This document shows positions 26,427 to 35,800 of a stretch of DNA of 64,000 nt, one piece after another. Positions within the stretch are counted from its first letter, which is position 1. Every line of letters begins with the position of its first letter. The position numbers were made by a program, and so were the translations under genes. Source of the stretch: JAFAXD01 sp963760435 (GTDB lineage: Bacteria; Pseudomonadota; Alphaproteobacteria; Rhizobiales; Xanthobacteraceae); NCBI GenBank assembly GCA_963760435.1, contig CAVXDE010000020.1, forward strand, positions 1-64,000, written 5' to 3'. Below the pieces are notes generated by a model, which worked only from the letters and a program-made list of their open reading frames with translations, was not told the origin of the DNA and did no database searches.

Positions 26427-27254
26427 CTACATCTGCGCCTGTACGGGCCACTCGCCCTTAAAGACGTGATTTTCGGTATCGCGCGCTTCGGCGCGCAGGG
26501 TTGTGGCACCATTCGGCGTGTAGGTGAAGCGGATGCTCGGATCTTCAGAAATTGAAATACCGCCGTCCATGGCAAACACGAGGTCATCGCCCTGCCAGAC
26601 TTTCAGGTCCTGGATGAAGAACGCCGGCACGTAGAGCCGCGTGATCTGGTCCATCTGCAAGCCTGAATTATTTGGATGGCGGACCATGATCTGCGCTTCA
26701 CGCGGGCGGCTCGCCGGAGCAGCGTCCGTGGCTGGGAATTGCCGCAGCCGCATCTGGCCGAGGCTGGCGATGGCCTCGTCGGCGTTCTTCGCCGCCGGCG
26801 CCGAGCAGCCGCCCGACGCCTTGACGTAGGTTGCCACCATGTAGAGCTTGCCATCGTCCAATTCGGCGACGGCGTGGACGTTGGTGTAGGAATCGACACG
26901 CACGCGCGTCGCAATCGATGCAACACCGGAATTGAGCCCGAGCGCAAAGGTGGCGGCAACCGGCGCCGGATTCTGGTCGATCACCAGCGTAAACGCTTTG
27001 ACACGACGCTCATCCCCGGGCGCAAGCGCACTGCGGATTGTCACCGGTACGATCGAGGCATCCTCGGCCCGAATGGGCATCTCTAGGGTCAGGACGCCTG
27101 TCCCGTCGTTAAGCGGGCGTTTGTTGAACGCATCGCGGGCCAGATCGGGCCAGGGGTCATCCGCTGTCGCGGCCAGGGTACCGGTCCGGGCAATGCCGAT
27201 GGCTGCAGCGGCAAGCCCGGTAGACCTCAGGAACGTGCGTCGCGTCGCGGACAT
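26427..27254 (-). CDS. Quinoprotein dehydrogenase-associated SoxYZ-like carrier protein
   Basis: 275 residues from ATG 27254. A Tat-type signal (SATRRTFLRSTGLAAAAIGI) precedes a SoxY-like domain ending TYVKASGGCSAPAAKN, where a Cys sits in a glycine-rich swinging-arm-like position, then a SoxZ-like domain (REAQIMVRHPNNSGLQMDQI, IRFTYTPNGATTLRAEARDT). In SoxYZ the Cys carries sulfur intermediates; in this fused family, linked to PQQ dehydrogenases, the cargo is not established. The upstream metallohydrolase ends 36 bases before its start. Family identity is by recognition (TIGR04557-type). Confidence 0.88.
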   Translation of the reverse strand: MSATRRTFLRSTGLAAAAIGIARTGTLAATADDPWPDLARDAFNKRPLNDGTGVLTLEMPIRAEDASIVPVTIRSALAPGDERRVKAFTLVIDQNPAPVAATFALGLNSGVASIATRVRVDSYTNVHAVAELDDGKLYMVATYVKASGGCSAPAAKNADEAIASLGQMRLRQFPATDAAPASRPREAQIMVRHPNNSGLQMDQITRLYVPAFFIQDLKVWQGDDLVFAMDGGISISEDPSIRFTYTPNGATTLRAEARDTENHVFKGEWPVQAQM

Positions 27255-27289
27255 GAAGCGGTCTCCCTGATCAGACAAGTGGCGCTCAC

Positions 27290-28231
27290 TCACTCCCATT
27301 CAAGCTCGGCAAAGGCGGCCGTTGCGTTGCGAGCATTATAATCCTCAAACAGCTCCCAGGAAGATTTTTCGCTCTGCCCAGCCGTTTGCGCTGCGATATC
27401 GATCGCGGCGCCGCGGGCGATCAGGGCGCGGATGTCGTCCCGCAGGCGCTCGAGGTAGCGCCGCTGGGGCTCGAGTCCTGCCGGCCAGTGGTCAATGACC
27501 GCCCCATGGCCCGGGATGACCTTCGCAGCCGGCATGCGCGACAGGGCATCGGTCGCGGCCAGAAACCCGCGCAAGCTGCCGTCGACCACCGGCACGTGCT
27601 GCACAAAAGCAAGATCGCCGGCAAACAAGACGCCGGCGCGTTCGTCCTGCACAGTGAGATCGGTGTCGGTGTGCGCGGCCGGCCAGGCTTTGAGCAGCAA
27701 TGTCCGCCCGCCGAGGTCGAGGCGCGTCTCGTCGCTCACGAGCTGGGTCGGCGCAATGATCTTCACGCCGGCCATGGCCGCGTCGCCCATGATCCGGCGG
27801 AAGGCGTCGATGTAGAACGGCCCGCGCGCCGCGAGCCCACGCGGCAAGTTCTTGTGTCCGACGAAAGTCGTACCCGCCGCCGCAAACGCCGCGTTTCCAA
27901 ACACATGGTCGGGATGCAGATGTGTGTTGATGACGTAGCGGATCGGCTTATCGGTGCGGGCGCGGATCGCGGCAAGTAGCCTGCTACCCTCAAGCACGCT
28001 GCCGCCGGTGTCGATCACCGCCACCGCGTCATCACCAATGACGAAGCCCACGTTGGCGATCGCGCCCTCGTTCTCACGATTCATCAAGGCGATATCGCCG
28101 ATATGCGCAAACACTCCTGGTGCGACTTCAGTGACCGCAAGCGGTGTCGCCGGCTGCTGCGCGCGCGGTAGGGACGAACCGATGACGCACGCCAGCAGTA
28201 TTCCGGCGGCAAGTGCATAAAATTGCTTCAT
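27290..28231 (-). CDS. Quinoprotein relay system zinc metallohydrolase (SoxH-like)
   Basis: 313 residues from ATG 28231. A signal peptide (FYALAAGILLACVIGSSLPR) precedes a metallo-beta-lactamase fold with the HxHxDH zinc motif in VINTHLHPDHVFGNAAF, further ligands in WPAAHTDTDLTV and GDLAFVQHVPVVDG and the C-terminal IPGHGAVIDHWP. This family recurs with XoxF/PQQ systems and the SoxYZ-like carrier; its substrate is not known. It is the first gene of its short operon and diverges from xoxF. Confidence 0.9.
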   Translation of the reverse strand: MKQFYALAAGILLACVIGSSLPRAQQPATPLAVTEVAPGVFAHIGDIALMNRENEGAIANVGFVIGDDAVAVIDTGGSVLEGSRLLAAIRARTDKPIRYVINTHLHPDHVFGNAAFAAAGTTFVGHKNLPRGLAARGPFYIDAFRRIMGDAAMAGVKIIAPTQLVSDETRLDLGGRTLLLKAWPAAHTDTDLTVQDERAGVLFAGDLAFVQHVPVVDGSLRGFLAATDALSRMPAAKVIPGHGAVIDHWPAGLEPQRRYLERLRDDIRALIARGAAIDIAAQTAGQSEKSSWELFEDYNARNATAAFAELEWE

Positions 28232-28328
28232 CGCAGCGCGTCCGCTTGATCGCGGCCTAAGTATTAGGCGATCGGAACGCCGCTGAATACTGCGCTTCAC
28301 ATGTAGATCGGGTGGGCCGTTTTTGTTG

Positions 28329-28364
28329 TTGCGGACCAAAAAACCCCAGCGTAGACTTTCTACG
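28329..28364 (+). promoter_or_regulatory. Candidate xoxF promoter with overlapping inverted repeat
   Basis: TTGCGG (28329-28334) and TAGACT (28352-28357) are 17 bases apart. A perfect inverted repeat CGTAGA-CTT-TCTACG (28350-28364) overlaps the -10 element, a suitable place for a regulator. It lies within the 331-base interval 28232-28562 between the divergent metallohydrolase and xoxF genes; the leader would be about 200 bases. Seen by eye; no transcription data. Confidence 0.4.
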
Positions 28365-28562
28365 GTTTCCGGCTTCAAGGACGTCGGTTCAACGGGAACA
28401 CCGGCGTTTCTTCGTAAGCTAGGCGGGGCGCACAGGGATGCCCCCGTGTCTCGCGCTTGCTGTGACACGCTGCCGGAAGCTCTTCCCATTCGAACGGGTG
28501 CCGACCGCGGCACGTTGTGGCCTCGTGTCGGTCAGCCCGCGACGGTATCGCAGGGAGGACTG

Positions 28563-30369
28563 ATGATGCGCAACTTCGTTGCTACAACATGCATTGGCGC
28601 TGCGGCGGTCTGCGCTGCCGGCACGGCGAGCGCCAATGACCAACTCAACAAAATGTCGCAAGACCCCAATCAATGGGTAATGCCGGCAGGCAACTACGCC
28701 AATTGGCGTTACTCCAAGCTCAATCAGATCAACTCCGATAACGTCGGCAAATTGCAGGCCGCCTGGACGTTCTCGACCGGCGTGCTGCGAGGTCACGAAG
28801 GCGGCCCGCTGATCGTCGGCGACGTGATGTATGTGCACGGACCATTTCCAAATCCTGTCTTCGCGCTCGATCTCAATAACGACGGCAAGATTCTCTGGAA
28901 GTACGAGCCCAAGCAGGACCCCAACGTCATTCCCGTGATGTGCTGCGACACGGTCAACCGCGGCCTGGCCTATTCCGACGGCAAGATCTTCCTGCATCAG
29001 GCCGACGACAAGTTGGTCGCCCTTGATGCCAAGACCGGCAAGGAGGTCTGGACCGCCATAAACGGTGATCCGAAGAAGGGCCAGACCGGAACTTCGGCCC
29101 CGCTGGTTGTCAAAGACAAGGTGTTGGTTGGAACGTCCGGCGGTGAATTCGGCGTGCAGTGCAGCATGACCGCGTACGACGAGAAGACCGGCAAGCAAGT
29201 CTGGAAAGCCTACTCCGAAGGACCGGACAACGAGATCATGGTGGACCCGGAGAAAACCACTGCGCTCGGCAAGCCGGTCGGCAAGGACTTCGAGCCTGAA
29301 GACCTGGCAAGGTGATCAGTGGAAGATCGGGGGCGGCTGTACGTGGGGCTGGATCTCCTACGATCCGGATCTCAATCTCGTGTATTACGGCTCGGGCAAT
29401 CCGTCGACCTGGAACCCGAAGCAGCGGCCGGGCGACAACAAATGGTCGATGACCATTTGGGCGCGCAATCCCGATACCGGGATGGCCAAGTGGGTCTATC
29501 AGATGACGCCCCATGACGAGTGGGACTACGACGGCGTCAACGAGATGATCCTCGCGGATCAGAATATGGGCGGCACCAATCGCAAGACGCTCGTGCACTT
29601 CGATCGTAATGGTCTGGGGTATACGCTCGATCGTGATACCGGCGAATTGCTGGTGGCCCAGAAGTTCGACCCCGCCGTCAACTGGACGACCGGCGTCGAC
29701 ATGGACAAGAACTCGCCAACTTATGGCCGGCCGAAGGTCGTTCCTCAATATTCGACCGAGCACAACGGCGAGGACGTCAACTCCAAGGGTATCTGCCCCG
29801 CCGCGCTCGGCAGCAAGGATGAGCAGCCTGCGGCTTACTCGCCTGACACCGGCCTGTTCTACGTGCCGACCAACCACGTCTGCATGGACTACGAGCCGTT
29901 CAAGGTGAGCTACACGGCGGGCCAGCCCTATGTCGGGGCGACGCTCTCCATGTTCCCACCTCCCGGTCAGACCAACATGGGCAACTTCATTGCCTGGGAC
30001 GGCAAGACCGGCAAGATCGTGTGGTCGGATCCCGAGCTGTTCTCGGTCTGGTCAGGCGCCCTGGCGACTGCCGGCAACGTGGTGTTCTACGGAACCCTTG
30101 AGGGTTATCTCAAGGCCGTCGACGCCAAGACCGGCAAGGAACTCTACAAGTTCAAGACTCCGTCCGGCATCATCGGCAACGTGACCACCTACCAGCATGG
30201 CGGCAAGCAATATATCGCAGTGCTGTCCGGGGTCGGCGGCTGGGCCGGCATCGGCCTCGCGGCCGGTTTGACGAAACCGACTGACGGTCTCGGTGCCGTC
30301 GGCGGCTATGCGGCCTTGAGCAACTACACATCGCTGGGCGGCCAGCTCACGGTGTTTGCGCTGCCGTAA
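28563..30369 (+). CDS. xoxF: Lanthanide-dependent PQQ methanol dehydrogenase XoxF (one-base frameshift)
   Basis: Periplasmic eight-bladed propeller quinoprotein oxidising methanol. Signal peptide MMRNFVATTCIGAAAVCAAG, then the adjacent cysteines of VMCCDTVNRG (28941-28946) that form the disulfide over PQQ. The segment DEWDYDGVNE carries the catalytic-base Asp (29524-29526) and, two residues on, the extra Asp (29530-29532) that marks lanthanide enzymes; calcium MxaF has Ala there. W-motif blades such as GGCTWGWISYDPDLNLVYYG and VWSGALATAGNVVFYGTLEG follow. One extra base near 29292-29296 breaks the frame: removing the A of TTCGAGCCTG gives DFGLKTWQGDQWKIGGG, the expected family sequence. GGAGG lies ahead of two possible ATGs (28563, 28566). 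First gene of xoxFGJ. Confidence 0.95.
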
Positions 30370-30482
30370 TGCGGCACTAGCAGGGCTCCCGCGAACAACT
30401 CCCGACGCGTCAGCTTCCCGCCGACGCGTCGGGCTTGTTGTTTGTGTTGTGACGCACGTTTTCTTCAGCTGGGGATAGGTTC

Positions 30483-31001
30483 GTGCCAAAGATGTTCGTG
30501 GCGCTCGTCATCGCCGCCGTTGCCATGCTCACAACCGCGCCGGCTTTTGCGGATGGGTCCGGTGATCCGACTGCGGTCAAGAATGAGGACGGCAAATACC
30601 TCGATAAGGACGGCACCCCGACCTACAAAATCAGCGCCGATGGCACGGTTGACTGGTACACCTATTCGGGGTTTCGCCGTTACCATTCGGACTGTCACGT
30701 CTGTCACGGCCCGGACGGTGAGGGCTCGTCCTACGCGCCGGCGCTCGCCAATTCGCTGAAGACCATGAGCTACAACGATTACCTCGGCGTGGTTGCAAGC
30801 GGACGGCAGAACGTCAACACGGCGTCCGAGAATGTCATGCCGGCGTTCGGCGCCAACAAGAACGTAATGTGCTACATCGATGACATCTACGTTTATCTGC
30901 GGGCGCGGGCCAATGACGCGGTGCCACGCGGGCGTCCGGCCAAGCATGAAGACAAGCCGCAAGCCGCGACCAAGTGGGAAGACAGTTGTATGGGACAATG
31001 A
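30483..31001 (+). CDS. xoxG: XoxG-type cytochrome c, electron acceptor of XoxF
   Basis: 172 residues from GTG 30483 (ATG 30492 possible). A signal peptide (VALVIAAVAMLTTAPAFADG) precedes DGTVDWYTYSGFRRYHSDCH and the haem-binding CHVCH (30693-30707). Two further cysteines, in NVMCYIDDIYVYL and EDSCMGQ, make this the four-cysteine methanol-related cytochrome family. A Met in ASENVMPAFG is a candidate axial ligand. It takes electrons from XoxF in the periplasm. Stop overlaps the xoxJ start. Confidence 0.93.
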   Translation: MPKMFVALVIAAVAMLTTAPAFADGSGDPTAVKNEDGKYLDKDGTPTYKISADGTVDWYTYSGFRRYHSDCHVCHGPDGEGSSYAPALANSLKTMSYNDYLGVVASGRQNVNTASENVMPAFGANKNVMCYIDDIYVYLRARANDAVPRGRPAKHEDKPQAATKWEDSCMGQ

Positions 31002-31891
31002 AACCGGTGACATTCTTAGCCCGGATGCAATCCGGAGTCGGCCTGTGTTCGTGGATTGCGACGGCTTTGTTGCTTGCGAATACAGCGGCCGCACTCGCGC
31101 AAGCGCCCACTGCCAACAATCCCTCGATCGAGCTGATTGATCCCAACGTATTTCGCGTCTGCGCCGATCCGCGCAACCTGCCGTTCTCCATGGAGAATGG
31201 CTCGGGCTTTGAGAACAAAGTTGCCGAGCTCTTTGCCAAACAGCTCAACAAAAGCGTTGCCTATTCCTGGTATCCGGGCTCGACCGGATTCGTTCGCAAC
31301 ACGCTCGGCGCCTACAAGTGCGATGTGATCATGGGCATCCCGCAAGGCGACGACCTCGTGCAGGTGACCAATCCGTACTACCGCACGACCTATGCGCTGG
31401 TGTTCAAACCGGGTACTGGCCTGGACGGCGTTGACACGCTGGCTGACGCGCGGCTCAAGGACAAGCGCATCGGCATCGTCGCCGGCACGCCGCCCGCGAC
31501 CAACATGGCGGTGAACGGATTGATGAGCAAAGCCAAGCCCTATCCGCTGGTGATCGACACGCGCTTTGATTCATCCGCTGCTGCGATGATGCAGGACCTG
31601 GCGAAGGGCGACATCGATGCCGCCGTGCTCTGGGGGCCGATGGCCGGTTACTACGCCAAGGAAGCCGGCATGCCGTTGACCCTCGTTCCGCTCACCAAAG
31701 AGAAAGGCGGGCCACCGCTCGCCTATCGAATCAGCATGGGCGTGCGGTTTTCCGACCAGGACTGGAAACGCGAGCTCAATCGTCTCATTCACGACGACCA
31801 GCCGGAGATCAACAAGCTGCTGTTGAGCTACGGCGTGCCGTTGCTCGGCGATCAGGATCAGCTCATCACACAGGATGCTCCGAGGAAGTGA
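30998..31891 (+). CDS. xoxJ: XoxJ periplasmic binding-like protein
   Basis: 297 residues from ATG 30998, overlapping the xoxG stop (ATGA). After a signal peptide it has a periplasmic binding protein type 2 fold: FRVCADPRNLPFSMENGSGF, YKCDVIMGIPQGDDLVQVTN, DKRIGIVAGTPPATNMAV and DIDAAVLWGPMAGYYAK. XoxJ is not a transporter part; it is thought to help activate or mature XoxF. Position in xoxFGJ supports the call. Overlaps the next gene as GTGA. Confidence 0.93.
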   Translation: MKPVTFLARMQSGVGLCSWIATALLLANTAAALAQAPTANNPSIELIDPNVFRVCADPRNLPFSMENGSGFENKVAELFAKQLNKSVAYSWYPGSTGFVRNTLGAYKCDVIMGIPQGDDLVQVTNPYYRTTYALVFKPGTGLDGVDTLADARLKDKRIGIVAGTPPATNMAVNGLMSKAKPYPLVIDTRFDSSAAAMMQDLAKGDIDAAVLWGPMAGYYAKEAGMPLTLVPLTKEKGGPPLAYRISMGVRFSDQDWKRELNRLIHDDQPEINKLLLSYGVPLLGDQDQLITQDAPRK

Positions 31892-32445
31892 AGCGCCGAT
31901 CCCTGCTTGCCGCTGCCGTTGCATTGGCGATCCTCGGATTGCGCTGTGCGGTGGGGGATGAGGTTGCGCCGCCCGAACCCAAAACCTACCGCATCGAGAA
32001 CTATCGCGCGCCGACCCCAAAGACGCTCGCCGGCGCCCGGGTGCTCACAACCGATGAGGCGGAAGAACTATGGAAATCAGGCACCGCCATTTTTGTTGAT
32101 GTTTTGCCGCACGCGCCGCGGCCCGCGAACCTGCCGCCCGGCACCATTTGGCGCGAGAAGACGCACATGAATATTCCCGGAAGCTATTGGCTTCCGGACA
32201 CCGGCTATGGCGAACTCGCGCCGAGCACGGAAGCGTACCTGCGTGACGGCCTGCGGCAGGTTACCGGTGGGGACAACAGCAAACTACTCGTAATTTATTG
32301 CCAACGCGACTGCTGGATGTCCTGGAACGCGGCCAAGCGCGTCCTCTCATTGGGCTACACCAATGTTGCCTGGTATCCGGACGGGACCGACGGCTGGGAA
32401 GAGGCGTTGTTGTCGCTCGCCAAATCGGAGCCGTTGCCGCGTTAA
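31888..32445 (+). CDS. PQQ-dependent catabolism-associated CXXCW-family protein (rhodanese-like)
   Basis: 185 residues from GTG 31888. After a signal-like N terminus (KRRSLLAAAVALAILGLRCA) comes a rhodanese-like domain: VLTTDEAEELWKSGTAIFVD, MNIPGSYWLPDTGYGELAP and the family motif LLVIYCQRDCWMSWNAAKR near residue 135, which gives the CXXCW family its name (here C-x3-C-W). It likely has a redox or sulfur-transfer role tied to quinoprotein dehydrogenases; no substrate known. Last gene of the xox operon. Confidence 0.9.
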   Translation: MKRRSLLAAAVALAILGLRCAVGDEVAPPEPKTYRIENYRAPTPKTLAGARVLTTDEAEELWKSGTAIFVDVLPHAPRPANLPPGTIWREKTHMNIPGSYWLPDTGYGELAPSTEAYLRDGLRQVTGGDNSKLLVIYCQRDCWMSWNAAKRVLSLGYTNVAWYPDGTDGWEEALLSLAKSEPLPR

Positions 32446-32540
32446 TGTATGTCAAGCTGCCGGTTCGTCACGGCCGGGCAGGTTTTGACCGAGATCGATC
32501 TCTGCCGGTCGTGGAGATTTGACGCCGTCCTACGCGTGTA

Positions 32541-32735
32541 AAGCACGATGCGTTGAGGTCGAATCAAAGCACCAGCCAAATATATCGTCATTGCGAGCGA
32601 AGCGAAGCAATCCAGGGGCAACAACGGCGGGGCTTTGGATTGCTTCGACGCGGAGCCTGTCATCGGGCCGGCCACTTCGGGCCGGACCCGTTGGCGCCTC
32701 GCAATGACGAGTTCTGCAAACCTGCTCGAACCTGA
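32541..32735. repeat. Dispersed palindromic repeat (CGTCATTGCGAG...CTCGCAATGACG)
   Basis: Ends CGTCATTGCGAG (32584-32595) and CTCGCAATGACG (32698-32709) are inverted, with AAGCAATCC and GGATTGCTTCG inside. A close copy is at 63845-64000, including the outer CACCAGCCAAATA and CTGCTCGAAC. It occupies the convergent gap 32446-32832, which shows no gene. Confidence 0.85.
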
Positions 32736-32832
32736 TTTCATCACGCTCCAAGGACCGGCCGGCCACGCCAAGTGCCTGGGTCCCTCTGGCATCTGCCGGA
32801 GCGCGAAGGGAGCGCCCCGGCATCTCAGTACA

Positions 32833-33549
32833 TCAGGTTATCGCTTGAAACTGCGCCTTACCTTCGTGCAAGAAGCAGGCTTTCGAGAACAGGCCCACAT
32901 CTACTTTGTTGGGCAAGCGTAAGTCTTGCAAGCCCGGCAAAGGCTTTGTCTCAGGATCATACGAACGGTCGATTTGGCTGATAAAGGCGAGAACCACTCC
33001 AGTCTGTCGCGCGAATCCTTGAAGCACGCTTAGTTGCTCGGAAAGCTCAGGCGAGCTTCGCCGTTGATCCAGGATTTGCAGATAGTCGACAACGGCGACC
33101 GTCCCACGACAGGCATCGCCAAGATAGCGTGTGATATACGCGGCGCAAATGTCGTCAGAAGTGACAATTTCCAGGGCGTCACCAATGCCCGACGTTTTGC
33201 CTTCCAGTGATCGGATGCGCTCTCGGGTTTCTTGCTCGGTGTACTCGAGTGTGAAGAATATACCTTTCCTACCGTCCCGGACTGCATCAAGCAGGAGCTG
33301 GAGCCCCAGCAGGGTCTTTCCGTGTCCGGGCCGTGCTCCCAGCAAGAGTAGATCGCCATCAGAAAGCCGGGACAGCATGTCACTTGCCGTCGCATCCGTT
33401 GCAACTCGGGCGGAAAGCAGGCTCCACCCAGCGAAACCTTCGTCGCGTGCGATGCGATCTAACGCCTTGTGCAGGGGAATCTTTTCATCTCGAGCCAGCA
33501 ACTTGGCTCGACGCTTGAGTTGATAGATTGGAGCGGACAACTTCATCAT
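32833..33549 (-). CDS. Orphan DnaB/RepA-like helicase-type ATPase
   Basis: 238 residues from ATG 33549, preceded by GGAGGG. It starts MMKLSAPIYQLKRRAKLLAR, then RIARDEGFAGWSLL. The ATPase core has Walker A LLLLGARPGHGKTLLGLQLL, IFFTLEYTEQETRERI, Walker B VAVVDYLQILDQRR and LAFISQIDRS, all DnaB-like; the usual N-terminal primase-binding domain is absent. Similar short helicase-like genes are common in Bradyrhizobium relatives, role unknown. Intact, flanked by a repeat and an acetyltransferase. Confidence 0.8.
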   Translation of the reverse strand: MMKLSAPIYQLKRRAKLLARDEKIPLHKALDRIARDEGFAGWSLLSARVATDATASDMLSRLSDGDLLLLGARPGHGKTLLGLQLLLDAVRDGRKGIFFTLEYTEQETRERIRSLEGKTSGIGDALEIVTSDDICAAYITRYLGDACRGTVAVVDYLQILDQRRSSPELSEQLSVLQGFARQTGVVLAFISQIDRSYDPETKPLPGLQDLRLPNKVDVGLFSKACFLHEGKAQFQAIT

Positions 33550-33796
33550 AGAACCCTCCATTCCGAGCAGGAAACGCAATCCCTCCTTATGCGGCGCTCG
33601 AACAGATGGTTCGATGATTTCAATGCCCCGTATGAATGATACTTCCCCGACGGGAGGGAGGAGGCGCGGGCCAAGCCTGTTATTTAATTCATAGCAGGAG
33701 AACACAGGTCTGAACAAGAGCGGGGCAGCCGGTCATGCTCGTCTGCTGTCACGCCAAATCCTGATATTCGAGGCAAAATTCCATTCGGTTCCCGAA

Positions 33797-34387
33797 TCAC
33801 AATTGGGCAAGCACGGGAAGCTCGCGCCAGCCATAGGCGACTTCGACCAGATTGACGTTTTCGCGCCTGTCCTCTTTCTCAGCCACGACTTCACCGCCTA
33901 GGCGCCGGTAGAACTCGCGAGCGGCTGCATTCTCTCGCAACACCCACAAGGCGGCAGCCTCATTCCCTCGTGTCCGAAGATCCCTCGCCATGTCACCCAT
34001 CAAGGCTCGGCCGATGCCCCTGCGCTGCCGGGATCGAAGCACGTAAATCGCGCTGATCTCGGCATCAAAGCCCAACTCCTTCAAATGGGAATCGCGCTGA
34101 CGGCCACATGCGCCGAAACCGACCATGGAGGCGTCCTCCTCGATGACGTAAACCGCGCTCTCGGCAAAGCTGGACGGGTTGCCAAGTATTTTGGCCCACA
34201 TGGCCGAGCGCGCCTCAACCGACAGACCAGCAAGCATGTGATCGGGCAAGATGCCGGCATAGGTTTCTCTCCATGAGGCGACATGAACCGCCCCAAGCTG
34301 ACCCGCGTCGTTTATGGTTGCTCTGCGTGGCACGCCCGCAAAAGTCCAAAAATCTCTGACAAAATTCGGAGTAGCTTGAGGCGTCAT
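33797..34387 (-). CDS. GNAT-family N-acetyltransferase
   Basis: 196 residues from ATG 34387. The GNAT core includes LGAVHVASWRETYAGILPDH, EISAIYVLRSRQRRGIGRAL (acetyl-CoA-binding Q/RxxGxG/A) and ALWVLRENAAAREFYRRLGG. Substrate unknown. Monocistronic; a divergent small membrane protein gene begins at 34513. Confidence 0.88.
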   Translation of the reverse strand: MTPQATPNFVRDFWTFAGVPRRATINDAGQLGAVHVASWRETYAGILPDHMLAGLSVEARSAMWAKILGNPSSFAESAVYVIEEDASMVGFGACGRQRDSHLKELGFDAEISAIYVLRSRQRRGIGRALMGDMARDLRTRGNEAAALWVLRENAAAREFYRRLGGEVVAEKEDRRENVNLVEVAYGWRELPVLAQL

Positions 34388-34512
34388 TGTGCTGTCCCAC
34401 GCGAGAACCAAAGCTCCTTGTAGATCGCAATAGCGCTATCATCAGGCGACCTTGCCTGGAAATGCACAGCAGCCCACATCATATTTATAGCGCTCTGGGA
34501 TGGAGGCCGCCG

Positions 34513-34785
34513 ATGCAAGGTCGCTTACAGTTTTTTCCGCGCGCACTTCTGTCGTTTGCGATTTTCCTTGTTGGGTTTGGTGTGCTTCTCGCTGTGGACA
34601 AGGGCTCGGGCGTCGTAGGCCGGATATGGTTGCCTCTGTTCTGGGGGACCGTGCTGCTTGCTGCCGTCGCGATTTATCTTCGTATATGGAGGGCTCGCGG
34701 AAGCATTGATGAAGTAAAGAAAATTGAAGCGCAGAGTTTGTACGGCATACTTCCGCCCAAGCTGCGAGACTGGCTCTTTTCTTGA
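34513..34785 (+). CDS. Small membrane protein, function unknown
   Basis: 90 residues from ATG 34513, with GGAGG 6 bases ahead. Two membrane segments (ALLSFAIFLVGFGVLLAV; LWLPLFWGTVLLAAVAIYLR approximately) are followed by a charged tail IDEVKKIEAQSLYGILPPKL. No family recognised. The good ribosome site and membrane pattern support coding. The following 34786-34963 shows no gene. Confidence 0.6.
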   Translation: MQGRLQFFPRALLSFAIFLVGFGVLLAVDKGSGVVGRIWLPLFWGTVLLAAVAIYLRIWRARGSIDEVKKIEAQSLYGILPPKLRDWLFS

Positions 34786-34963
34786 AGCGAATCTGGTTGA
34801 TCCCGATCATGCGGCGCTGATGGGAGGCAACCGCGATCTGACGCAGTCTTCAGCAGATCACTGGTGATGGTCGGCATCTCCTCCCATCGCTACGCAGCAC
34901 CGCTCCGTCCGCACGGCGAATGTGACATATTAATGTAAAGGACGTCGGGCACGATAAGCTGCC

Positions 34964-35800
34964 ATGCTGGAACCAATTCACCAGATATTTCAATTTTTGT
35001 CCGGTCGCCGCGATCATGCCAAGCCATTTTCGTGCCGGAATGCTCGGCCGGTTGACTGGCGGTGTCTTACGTTAGCCGCGTCGCTACTCACGGGGGCGAG
35101 CCTTGCGACAAATCCTGCGGTCGCGTTCGATTCAGGCCTTGTGCCGACCGCAAATTCCGCCGTCGCGGCAGGCGATGGAAATGCCGAGACATTGAGCCTG
35201 ATGACGTTCGATTTGCCGGTCCAGCCACTCGTTTCCGCGCTTGAGACTTACGGCGCCGTGTCTGGTTGGCAGGTTGTTTACGACGGCGCTTTGGCAAAGG
35301 GGCGCCAGTCCGCGGCGGTTAAGGGCAGGTTCGCGCCCGACGTCGCCCTGCGCATGTTGCTGGCCGGGACCGGGCTCGTGCCCCGCTATATGGCGGCCGA
35401 TGGCATCGTCCTGATGCCAGATCCGGCGGCGCGGAGCGCAGGGCAAAGTCTCACCGTCAATACCGCACCACTCCCTGTTGTCACGGAATATTACGGCCGC
35501 ATCCAGCGGGGCCTCAGGCAGACTTTTTGTGCCGATAGCCGCGCCCGGTCGGGAGGGTATCGCATCGCCGTCGGCCTGTGGATTGGGCCGTCCGGTGCGG
35601 TTGCGCGTTCCGCACTGCTCGATTCGACCGGCGACCCCAACTTCGACGCAACGCTCGATCGTGCGGTCCGATCGATATCGATCGGTGCGCCGCCGCCTGC
35701 CGGATTTGCCCAGCCCGTCATTCTCGTCATCACGCCCGACGTCACGCGGGATTGTCGCGCAACGCCGGACGGGATGCAGCGCGCCAACGCCGAACCATGA
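34964..35800 (+). CDS. STN domain plus TonB C-terminal-like domain protein
   Basis: 278 residues. A signal region (LTLAASLLTGASLATNPAVA) is followed by an STN domain (FDLPVQPLVSALETYGAVSG, QSAAVKGRFAPDVALRMLLA) as found at the N terminus of secretins and signalling TonB receptors, and then by a TonB-type C-terminal domain (YYGRIQRGLRQTFCADSRAR, YRIAVGLWIGPSGAVARSAL, PNFDATLDRAVRSISIGAPP). Signalling receptors use STN to contact FecR, so this free protein may relay a cue to the FecR gene two positions downstream. The stop overlaps the sigma factor start (ATGA). The start is uncertain: no strong ribosome site. Confidence 0.8.
   Translation: MLEPIHQIFQFLSGRRDHAKPFSCRNARPVDWRCLTLAASLLTGASLATNPAVAFDSGLVPTANSAVAAGDGNAETLSLMTFDLPVQPLVSALETYGAVSGWQVVYDGALAKGRQSAAVKGRFAPDVALRMLLAGTGLVPRYMAADGIVLMPDPAARSAGQSLTVNTAPLPVVTEYYGRIQRGLRQTFCADSRARSGGYRIAVGLWIGPSGAVARSALLDSTGDPNFDATLDRAVRSISIGAPPPAGFAQPVILVITPDVTRDCRATPDGMQRANAEP

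Noticed and set aside
30483..31001. EF-hand-like DKDGTPTYK and ADGTVDWYT in XoxG
   Set aside because: Spacing and missing acidic position 12 do not fit a metal loop, and the segment is normal for XoxG.
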